This document shows positions 1 through 6,191 of a DNA stretch of 19,403 nt, in pieces. Origin of the DNA: CALCKU01 sp964571595 (lineage in GTDB: Bacteria > Pseudomonadota > Alphaproteobacteria > Caulobacterales > Maricaulaceae). Location: contig CAZNCJ010000045.1 in assembly GCA_964571595.1 (NCBI GenBank), forward strand, positions 1-19,403. Direction: 5' to 3'. Every line of letters begins with the position of its first letter. Positions within the stretch are counted from its first letter, which is position 1. The notes under the pieces are model-generated. The model saw only the letters and a program-made list of their open reading frames with translations. It was not told the origin of the DNA and searched no databases. The position numbers and the translations under genes were made by a program.

Positions 1-42
1 GAGGGGGTTGATTGTTTGGCCAGATAATCCCATTGCAGGCAT

Positions 43-888
43 ATGTCGAAAAACCTCAGACCGCGCCCCCCTGCCAAAGCCGAGGATAAGGGATTTAAAG
101 CTGGCGCAGCTATGTCTGCAGACGAGAAGTCTAAGTCTAAAGAGGAGATGGAAGCTGATAAGCCCACACTTGGCCAGCGTATCATCTCGGAAGTTGTTTT
201 CTTCGCGGCTTTGCTGGGCTTTATGTTTGTCTTTATGACCTTAATCTGGGGGCATTATAAAATCCCCTCAGAGTCTATGCAGCCGACCCTAGAAGTCGGG
301 GATCATTTATATGTCTCCAAATTCGCCTATGGATATTCCCGCCACTCTTTTCCGTTTAACGTACATAAATTAAGCTCAAGCGAGAACACGATCCTTTCGC
401 GCATACCCAAGCGGGGCGATGTGGTTGTCTTTCGCAATCCTCGCTCCGGTATTGTGATGATAAAGCGCCTGATTGGTTTGCCGGGAGATAAAATTCAGGT
501 CACGGGGGGGCGCATTATTTTGAACGGCCAAATGATTGACCGCGAGGCACAATCGGCATTTTTCTACCGCGAACATTTAGGCAAGGTCGTCAGTGTTGAT
601 AAATATCAGGAACAATGGCCGGAAGAAGACAGCCCTCATTATATTTACGAGAAGTCCGATAGCTGGACGCTTGATAATACGCAGCTTTTTAAGGTGCCCG
701 AGGGGCATTATTTTATGATGGGGGATAACCGAGATAATTCTGTCGATAGCCGTGATACGAGCGGGCCGGGATTTGTGCCGCAATCCCATCTTATCGGGCG
801 CGCGGAATTGATGATGTTTTCCTTTAAACGTTGTGCGAAAGAAGAAGGGCTAACATGTCCGCCATTTCGCTTCATGCAAAAGCTTTAA
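43..888 (+). CDS. lepB: Signal peptidase I (leader peptidase)
   Basis: Membrane-bound serine protease that removes signal peptides from exported proteins. The 281-aa protein has a charged N-terminal tail of about 45 residues, one hydrophobic segment (about 50-69) and then the S26 catalytic region. IPSESMQPTL carries the nucleophile Ser78, VMIKRLIGLPGD carries the general base Lys141, and MMGDNRDNSVDSR is the conserved C-terminal box. No strong Shine-Dalgarno precedes ATG 43, and ATG 112 is a possible shorter start that keeps all catalytic parts. The histidine phosphatase gene follows after 9 nt, so this is probably the first visible gene of the unit running to tlyA. The exported proteins encoded at 5410-8926 would be among its substrates. 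The usual alphaproteobacterial neighbours acpS and rnc are absent. The identity is secure; only the start is uncertain. Confidence 0.95.
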   Translation: MSKNLRPRPPAKAEDKGFKAGAAMSADEKSKSKEEMEADKPTLGQRIISEVVFFAALLGFMFVFMTLIWGHYKIPSESMQPTLEVGDHLYVSKFAYGYSRHSFPFNVHKLSSSENTILSRIPKRGDVVVFRNPRSGIVMIKRLIGLPGDKIQVTGGRIILNGQMIDREAQSAFFYREHLGKVVSVDKYQEQWPEEDSPHYIYEKSDSWTLDNTQLFKVPEGHYFMMGDNRDNSVDSRDTSGPGFVPQSHLIGRAELMMFSFKRCAKEEGLTCPPFRFMQKL

Positions 889-897
889 GGGCCTTTC

Positions 898-1470
898 ATG
901 CAAACGCGCACACTCATTATTGTTCGTCACGGAAAGCCGGCCTTATCGCGCAAAGTGCGCCTGACGTGGCGAGAATATCGTGAGTGGTGGAAAAAATACG
1001 ATGCAGGCGGGCTGGCTGAAGGCCAAAACATCCCGAAAAAAGTAATGGCCTATGCTGGTCAGGCTGATTTGATTATTAGTAGTTCCTTGCGGCGCGCCAT
1101 TGAAAGTGCCCAACTCGTCATAGGTCGCGAGATTGATGTGATTGAGCCGCAATTGGTTGAGGCGGCTTTGCCGCCCCCGCATTTAGGGTGCCTGAAATTT
1201 CGACCTAAAACATGGGGAACACTCGCGCGTGTTTGCTGGTATTTCGGATGGTCAGACGGCATGGAAACGCATAAACAGGCCCGCGCTCGCGCCGAAGGCA
1301 TGTGTGAAAAGCTTGAGCAATATGCAAATGATCATAAAATCATCTTTGTAACCGCCCATGGATGGTTTAATCGTATGCTTAAGGGAAGCCTCAAAAAAAG
1401 GGGATGGAAATGTGTCTCGCAAAATGGGGATTTACATTGGAGTCACAGACGGTTTACACGCGATCTATAA
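898..1470 (+). CDS. Histidine phosphatase family protein (phosphoglycerate mutase/SixA-like)
   Basis: Branch-2-like small histidine phosphatase of 190 aa. The RHG signature places the phosphorylated histidine at His11 after Arg10. A second arginine lies in SSSLRRAIESA (about 65), the acid is probably Glu88 (VEAALP), and the second catalytic histidine is His154 in VTAHGWFNR. All elements of the fold's active site are therefore present. A good AAGGG ribosome site lies just before ATG 898, between the lepB stop and this start. The substrate cannot be read from sequence; SixA-type phosphohistidine phosphatases and small sugar- or cofactor-phosphatases share this pattern. Its place between lepB and xseB in a closely spaced unit suggests housekeeping co-expression rather than a defined pathway. 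Confidence 0.85.
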   Translation: MQTRTLIIVRHGKPALSRKVRLTWREYREWWKKYDAGGLAEGQNIPKKVMAYAGQADLIISSSLRRAIESAQLVIGREIDVIEPQLVEAALPPPHLGCLKFRPKTWGTLARVCWYFGWSDGMETHKQARARAEGMCEKLEQYANDHKIIFVTAHGWFNRMLKGSLKKRGWKCVSQNGDLHWSHRRFTRDL

Positions 1471-1482
1471 GGATAGGATTAT

Positions 1483-1722
1483 ATGACTAAGCCCGTTAAA
1501 GAGATGAGTTTTGAAGACGCCTTGCGCGAACTGGAAACCATTGTCGAAAAGCTCGAACGCGGTGATGCGCCTCTTGAAGATAGTATAAATATCTATGAGC
1601 GCGGCGCGGTCTTGAAAGCCCATTGCGAAGCTAAGTTAAAAGATGCGCAGTTAAAGGTCGAAAAGATTGTCCTCAAGAGTGACGGCTCTACTAAAACGGC
1701 CCCATTTGATCAGGCTGGTTAG
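1483..1722 (+). CDS. xseB: Exodeoxyribonuclease VII small subunit
   Basis: Small subunit of exonuclease VII, which with XseA degrades single-stranded DNA to oligonucleotides. The 79-aa length is usual for the family. The diagnostic core is present: FEDALRELETIVEKLERGD, then APLEDSINIYERG and a second helix with HCEAKLKDAQLKVEKI. Together these form the paired helices that bind the large subunit. AGGATAGGA lies directly upstream of ATG 1483. The next gene, ispA, starts 44 nt downstream. The xseB-ispA-dxs order recurs in proteobacteria, which supports both this call and transcription as one unit. The large-subunit gene xseA is not in the window. Confidence 0.95.
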   Translation: MTKPVKEMSFEDALRELETIVEKLERGDAPLEDSINIYERGAVLKAHCEAKLKDAQLKVEKIVLKSDGSTKTAPFDQAG

Positions 1723-1766
1723 GCCAGCATTTAAAACCAATAGACACGTATTTAAGGAAAAAATAG

Positions 1767-2654
1767 GTGAGTGATTTTTCTCAAAGATTGAAATCTGTTG
1801 CGGCTGAGCTTGAAACGGTTCTGGAGGATGTTTTGCCCTCCGTTGAAGGTCGCCAAGCGACGGTCAATGAGGCCATGCGCTATGCAGCCTTAGGGGGGGG
1901 TAAGCGATTGCGCCCCTTTTTAATGGTAGAAACGGCCCGCCTTTTCGGGGCTGAAACTCCGGGTGTTTGGCGGGCGGCTTGTGCTCTGGAATGCATGCAT
2001 GTCTATTCACTGGTCCATGATGACCTGCCTTGTATGGATGATGATGATATGCGCCGGGGTAAACCGACGGTTCATATTGCCTATGATACGGCAATGGCGA
2101 CTTTGGCGGGTGACGGTCTATTGACCTATGCTTTTGAAATTTTGGCCGATCCAAAAACGAGCCCGGATGCTCAAATTCGTCTGGATTTGATTTCAGGTCT
2201 GGCAAAGGCGGGCGGCGTGCACGGCATGATAGGCGGGCAGGTGATTGACATTACCGTGGCTGAAAATGAGCGCGACGAAAGCCTGATAATGGAATTACAA
2301 GATTTAAAAACCGGTGCCTTGATTGAATACGGCGTTCTGGCCGGGGCGATATTTGGGAGAGCTACAGAACCTCAATATGCCGCACTTAAGCAATATGCTG
2401 CATTGATGGGCTTGGCATTCCAGATAAAGGACGATATTCTGGATACAGAGGGCGATGCCGAAATAGTCGGAAAGGCTGTTGGTAAAGATGCAGATCTTGG
2501 GAAAGCCACATTTGTGTCAATATTAGGTCTTGAAGGTGCGCGAGAGCGGGCCTCGAGTTTAGGTGAGCAGGCGAAAGCCAGCTTGCAGATATTTGGGTCA
2601 AAGGCCGACATATTATGTGATACTGTCGACTTTGTACTTAATCGCGACCGCTAA
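1767..2654 (+). CDS. ispA: Farnesyl diphosphate synthase (polyprenyl synthetase family)
   Basis: Cytosolic prenyltransferase that condenses IPP with DMAPP and GPP to give farnesyl diphosphate for quinones and undecaprenyl carriers. The 295-aa length is typical. GGGKRLRPFL is the N-terminal IPP-binding motif. The first aspartate-rich motif is in VHDDLPCMDDDDMRRGKPT, with the four-residue spacer typical of bacterial enzymes, and the second is in FQIKDDILD. The start is GTG 1767, with AAGGAA 7 nt upstream (1754-1759). The stop lies 14 nt before the dxs start. It sits beside dxs, which supplies the same pathway, so the unit couples the first committed step to chain elongation. Chain length (C15 or C20) is not certain from motifs alone. 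Confidence 0.95.
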   Translation: MSDFSQRLKSVAAELETVLEDVLPSVEGRQATVNEAMRYAALGGGKRLRPFLMVETARLFGAETPGVWRAACALECMHVYSLVHDDLPCMDDDDMRRGKPTVHIAYDTAMATLAGDGLLTYAFEILADPKTSPDAQIRLDLISGLAKAGGVHGMIGGQVIDITVAENERDESLIMELQDLKTGALIEYGVLAGAIFGRATEPQYAALKQYAALMGLAFQIKDDILDTEGDAEIVGKAVGKDADLGKATFVSILGLEGARERASSLGEQAKASLQIFGSKADILCDTVDFVLNRDR

Positions 2655-2668
2655 AGGACGAGTAGAAT

Positions 2669-4609
2669 ATGAGCATAATTAAAACGGATAAGGATGTTCT
2701 GATGCAAACACCTTTGCTCGATACGGTCAAATACCCCTCAGATATGAAGGGTTTTAACCGCGATGAATTAAAGCAATTGGCCGATGAATTACGCTCTGAG
2801 GTTATCAGTGCGGTATCTGTGACAGGCGGGCATTTGGGTGCCGGGCTTGGTGTGGTCGAGTTGACTGTGGCTATTCATGCTGTGTTTGACGCCCCGCGTG
2901 ATAAATTAATCTGGGATGTGGGCCATCAATGCTATCCTCATAAAGTCCTCACGGGACGACGGGACCGTATCCGGACTTTGCGAAAAGGCGGCGGTCTGTC
3001 CGGCTTTACCAAACGCGAAGAAAGTGAATATGATCCGTTCGGGGCCGCGCATAGTTCGACCTCGATTTCCGCGGGTATGGGCTTTGCGACAGCGCGCGAT
3101 CTGGCAGGCCGCGAAGGCCATGTTATATCTGTGATTGGTGACGGGTCTATTACGGCTGGTATGGCTTATGAGGCCATGAATAATGCAGGCGCAACAGATA
3201 GCCGCCAAATCGTCATTCTTAATGATAATGATATGTCAATCGCCCCGCCTGTCGGTGCGATGAGCCATATGCTGGCAAAAATGGTCAGCTCGGGTGGTTA
3301 TCAAAAATTACGCGGTGCAGGCAAAGCCATGGTCAAAGATGCGCCGCGCCCAATTAAAAACTCGGCCCGCAAAGCCGAGGAATATACGCGCGGCATGTTT
3401 ATGGGCGGGACGTGGTTTGAGGAATTGGGCTTTTATTATGTCGGCCCGGTTGACGGGCATGATCTGGATGCGCTGATCCCCGTCCTAGAAAACGTTAAAA
3501 ACATGAAAGACGGCCCGACCCTTATTCATGTCGTCACGCAAAAGGGTAAGGGCTATGCTCCCGCCGAAAACTCTGCGGATAAATATCACGGTGTCTCCAA
3601 ATTTAACATTGTGACGGGCGAGCAAAGCAAATCCAAACCCAATGCGCCCAGCTATACGCAGGTCTTTGGCAATAGCCTGATAAAGGAAGCTGAAAAAGAC
3701 GACAAAATCGTGGGTATCACGGCCGCCATGCCGGGCGGGACAGGGATCAAACTGTTCGGAGAGCGTTTCCCAGATCGTACATTTGATGTCGGTATTGCCG
3801 AGCAACATGCTGTGACATTTGCGGCAGGGCTTGCAGCGGATGGTTTCAAACCTTTTGCCGCGATTTATTCGACTTTCCTACAAAGGGGCTATGATCAGGT
3901 CGTTCACGATGTGGCCATACAAAATCTGCCTGTGCGCTTTGCGATGGACCGCGCGGGACTTGTCGGCGCTGACGGGCCAACCCATGCCGGGGCCTTTGAT
4001 ATTGCCTATCTGGGATGTCTGCCGAATTTCGTACTTATGGCCGCGGCTGACGAAGCCGATTTGGCGCGCATGGTCGCGACAGCTGTGGCTTATGACGAGG
4101 GACCGATTGGGTTTCGTTATGCGCGCGGCGAAGCAACGGGTATTGAAATCCCTGAAAACCCCGCCCCGCTGGAAATTGGTAAAGGCCGTATTTTAAAAGA
4201 AGGTTCGCGTGTGGCGATCTTGTCATATGGCACGCGTCTGGGCGAAGCCATGCAGGCGGCTGACCAGCTCGGTCATTTAGGCTTGCCGACAACGGTCGCC
4301 GATGCCCGTTTTGCCAAGCCTCTGGATATGGACCTCGTAAAGAGACTGGCAGATGAGCACGAAGTTCTTATTACCATAGAAGAAGGGTCGGTTGGCGGGT
4401 TTGGGGCCTTTGTCCTCCAAGGTCTGGCAAAGGCTGGCCGTCTGGATAATGGGTTGAAAATCCGCACCATGACTTTGCCTGACCGGTTTATCGACCAAGA
4501 CACACCGGCGCTTATGTATAAAGAAGCGGGACTGGACGCAGACGCTATTGTCGAGACTGTCTTTAAGGCTTTGGGTCAAGATCTGGCAGGCCAGATGTCT
4601 TTAGCATAA
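2669..4609 (+). CDS. dxs: 1-deoxy-D-xylulose-5-phosphate synthase
   Basis: Thiamine-diphosphate enzyme that joins pyruvate and glyceraldehyde 3-phosphate in the first step of the MEP isoprenoid pathway. The 646-aa protein has GGHLGAGLGVVEL (His55 region), IWDVGHQCYPHKVLTGR, the ThDP/Mg motif beginning GDGSITAGM (about 157), the catalytic glutamate Glu378 in VGIAEQHAVTF, and DRAGLVGADGPTHAG in the pyrimidine-binding domain. The C-terminal transketolase domain is complete. Two starts compete. ATG 2669 has AAAGGA about 10 nt upstream. ATG 2702 has AAGGA (2690-2694) 7 nt upstream and would begin MQTPLLDTV, close to the usual N-terminus of the family. tlyA follows after 19 nt. Confidence 0.96.
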   Translation: MSIIKTDKDVLMQTPLLDTVKYPSDMKGFNRDELKQLADELRSEVISAVSVTGGHLGAGLGVVELTVAIHAVFDAPRDKLIWDVGHQCYPHKVLTGRRDRIRTLRKGGGLSGFTKREESEYDPFGAAHSSTSISAGMGFATARDLAGREGHVISVIGDGSITAGMAYEAMNNAGATDSRQIVILNDNDMSIAPPVGAMSHMLAKMVSSGGYQKLRGAGKAMVKDAPRPIKNSARKAEEYTRGMFMGGTWFEELGFYYVGPVDGHDLDALIPVLENVKNMKDGPTLIHVVTQKGKGYAPAENSADKYHGVSKFNIVTGEQSKSKPNAPSYTQVFGNSLIKEAEKDDKIVGITAAMPGGTGIKLFGERFPDRTFDVGIAEQHAVTFAAGLAADGFKPFAAIYSTFLQRGYDQVVHDVAIQNLPVRFAMDRAGLVGADGPTHAGAFDIAYLGCLPNFVLMAAADEADLARMVATAVAYDEGPIGFRYARGEATGIEIPENPAPLEIGKGRILKEGSRVAILSYGTRLGEAMQAADQLGHLGLPTTVADARFAKPLDMDLVKRLADEHEVLITIEEGSVGGFGAFVLQGLAKAGRLDNGLKIRTMTLPDRFIDQDTPALMYKEAGLDADAIVETVFKALGQDLAGQMSLA

Positions 4610-4628
4610 CGGGTTTTTAGGGCGTTAA

Positions 4629-5358
4629 ATGGCTCCGAAGCGCGCCGATATATATCTGGTCGAACAGGGGGTTTTATGAAAGTCGCGCACGTGCCCAAGC
4701 TGCTATTAAAGCGGGCTGTGTGAAGGTGAACGGCAAGGTTTTAACCAAGGCGTCTTTCAAACTTGACCATACATATAAAGTCCAAGCCAAATCTGAACAT
4801 CCATGGGTGTCGCGGGCCGGGATTAAACTGGCCCATGCCTTAACCCATTTCGCGCTTGAGGTGGGTGGGAAGACCTGTCTGGATATTGGCAGTTCGACGG
4901 GCGGGTTTAGCCAAGTGCTCTTATTAAACGGGGCCGATAAAATTTATGCTGTGGATGTCGGAAGTGATCAATTACATCCCAGTTTAAAATCTGAAGACAG
5001 GCTTATATCTTTGGAAAATACGGATGCGCGAGAACTCACCTTAGATATGATTGGCAAGGCCCCTGATCTTATTGTGTGTGACGCCAGTTTTATTTCTTTG
5101 CGTAAAGTTCTGCCAGTGCCGCTGGCGTTAGCAGCACCTCACGGAGAGCTTATTGCTTTGGTTAAGCCGCAATTTGAGGTCGGAAAAGCGGGGATAGGCA
5201 GAGGCGGGGTGGTGACATCAGAAACACTGGCACTCCAAGCGCTCTCAGATATTTGTGCATGGATGCAGGCGCAGGGATGGGAAGTGCTTGCCACCACGCC
5301 CTCGCCAATTAAAGGCGGTTCGGGAAACCGTGAATATTTGCTACATGCGCGTAAATAA
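4629..5358 (+). CDS. tlyA: TlyA-family rRNA (cytidine-2'-O)-methyltransferase, apparent frameshift near the start
   Basis: S4-domain plus FtsJ-like methyltransferase that modifies 16S/23S rRNA in the family. ATG 4629 begins MAPKRADIYLVEQG, a normal TlyA/S4 start, but this frame stops at TGA 4677. The next frame continues as YESRARAQAAIKAG and runs to 5358. One G too many in the run of five at 4667-4671 explains this: with four, the protein would read VEQGFYESRARAQ and be about 242 aa, a normal length. The downstream frame alone has only a GTG start at 4720 (212 aa) and would lose most of the S4 domain. The catalytic domain is intact: CLDIGSSTGGFSQVLL (SAM binding), VCDASFISL, VKPQFEVGK and SPIKGGSGNREYL. 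It is the last gene of the lepB-tlyA unit. A sequencing error, a real lesion and recoding are all possible. Confidence 0.85.
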
Positions 5359-5377
5359 AAAGGGCCAGAGGCCCTTT
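5359..5377. terminator. Bidirectional hairpin terminator between tlyA and the convergent glycine-rich gene
   Basis: AAAGGGCC-type stem (AGGGCC 5361-5366, loop AGA, GGCCCT 5370-5375, extended by AA/TT). On the - strand it is followed by a run of T, a classic intrinsic terminator for the gene ending at 5410. On the + strand the tail is only TTTAAATTATAT, a weaker terminator for tlyA. Confidence 0.8.
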
Positions 5378-5409
5378 AAATTATATCCAAATTATCGGAA
5401 TTCGATATA

Positions 5410-5997
5410 TTAGAAACGTCTATGTCCAAAACCGCTTGAACGGAAGCCACGGTTAAAGCCTCGGCTTCTAAATCCGCGGTTAAAGCCGCGTGATCTGAAC
5501 CCGCGGTTAAAGCCAGAGCCAATAAATCCGCGGTTAAAGCCAGAGCCAATAAATCCGCGGTTAAAGCCAAATCCATTGCCAACACTAATGCTGACACCGG
5601 GAGAGCCGAAAAAGGCACCGCCACTATAGGGGCTGTAATAACCGCCGCCAAAGCCGCGATTAAAGCCGCCACTACGGAAACCTCCTCCGCCAAAACCGGC
5701 TGAACGTACAACGCCTCTATTGCTGCCTGATCCGGCGATAGCCGCCCCGGTTACGCCGCCAAGTGCCGCGCCAATAAGCGCGCCTTCGCCGCCATTTCCG
5801 CGACCGGCAACGGCTGAACCCAATAGGGCACCTGTTGCAGCTCCGAAGACAGCGCCGGCAAGCTGATCGCCGCTATTGCTGGTTTGATGTCCGTGGCTAA
5901 AGCCTGTATTATGGGCATGTGCTGAGATGGGGGCGAGGCTGAGTGTAGCGATACTGGCTAAAATTAGTCCAGCCTTGAACTTTACCTTTGAAGTCAT
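5410..5997 (-). CDS. Exported glycine-zipper protein with GFNRGF nonapeptide repeats
   Basis: Unrecognised exported protein of 195 aa. A signal peptide (about 1-28, ending ISAHA) is followed by a His-rich stretch and a glycine-zipper hairpin (about 46-88: DQLAGAVFGAATGALLGSAV then EGALIGAALGGVTGAA). A Gly/Phe/Arg-rich tail follows, ending in five copies of a nine-residue unit GFNRGF(I/R)(G/S)(S/R). Such zippers usually insert in or associate with membranes. The Arg/Gly/Phe tail is strongly basic and low in complexity. I chose ATG 5997 because GGAGA (6003-6007) lies 5 nt upstream; an in-frame ATG at 6009 would add METL but contains that ribosome site. It is one of three related genes in a row on this strand. 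The function is unknown, and a surface or envelope-structural role is an inference. Confidence 0.8.
   Translation of the reverse strand: MTSKVKFKAGLILASIATLSLAPISAHAHNTGFSHGHQTSNSGDQLAGAVFGAATGALLGSAVAGRGNGGEGALIGAALGGVTGAAIAGSGSNRGVVRSAGFGGGGFRSGGFNRGFGGGYYSPYSGGAFFGSPGVSISVGNGFGFNRGFIGSGFNRGFIGSGFNRGFRSRGFNRGFRSRGFNRGFRSSGFGHRRF
5434..5568 (-). repeat. 27-bp tandem coding repeat (five GFNRGFxxx units)
   Basis: Five in-frame units of nine codons. Reading toward the C-terminus, the variants are GFNRGFIGS, GFNRGFIGS, GFNRGFRSR, GFNRGFRSR and GFNRGFRSS, followed by a terminal GFGHRRF. Adjacent copies are nearly identical in DNA, so copy number could change by slippage. Confidence 0.85.
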
Positions 5998-6002
5998 AAG
6001 GG

Positions 6003-6007
6003 TCTCC
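6003..6007 (-). promoter_or_regulatory. Ribosome binding site deciding the start of the 5410-5997 gene
   Basis: GGAGA on the - strand, 5 nt before ATG 5997. It lies inside the first codons of the longer reading from 6009, which argues for the shorter protein. Confidence 0.7.
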
Positions 6008-6141
6008 ATTTAAAAATGATAGCACCCGTCCCTGGCACTTATGATGATCTATATATGGCGCAATTTGACTGATTTTGCAAAGAAATCCCGCAGTTTTGGC
6101 AATGACAATGCCGTGACTAAAGGGGAGTGAGATGTGAACAT

Positions 6142-6168
6142 AAAAAAAAAGGCCCTTCAAAAAGGGCC
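6142..6168 (-). terminator. Intrinsic terminator of the large charged-repeat gene
   Basis: On the - strand: GGCCCTT, loop TTTG, AAGGGCC, then nine T. It is a perfect 7-bp stem about 24 nt after the stop at 6192. It separates this gene from the 5410-5997 gene downstream, which therefore probably has its own promoter in 6010-6141. Confidence 0.9.
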
Positions 6169-6191
6169 GTTTTCATGTCTTTATTGCGGTC

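Noticed and set aside
1..27. Possible end of an upstream gene (EGVDCLAR then TAA)
   Set aside because: Eight codons without context cannot be distinguished from chance; not annotated.
5376..5711. - strand Ala/Leu/Val-rich frame (111 aa) overlapping the GFNRGF gene
   Set aside because: Frame-shifted reading of the same 27-bp repeats, crossing the terminator; the GFNRGF frame has the signal peptide and ribosome site.
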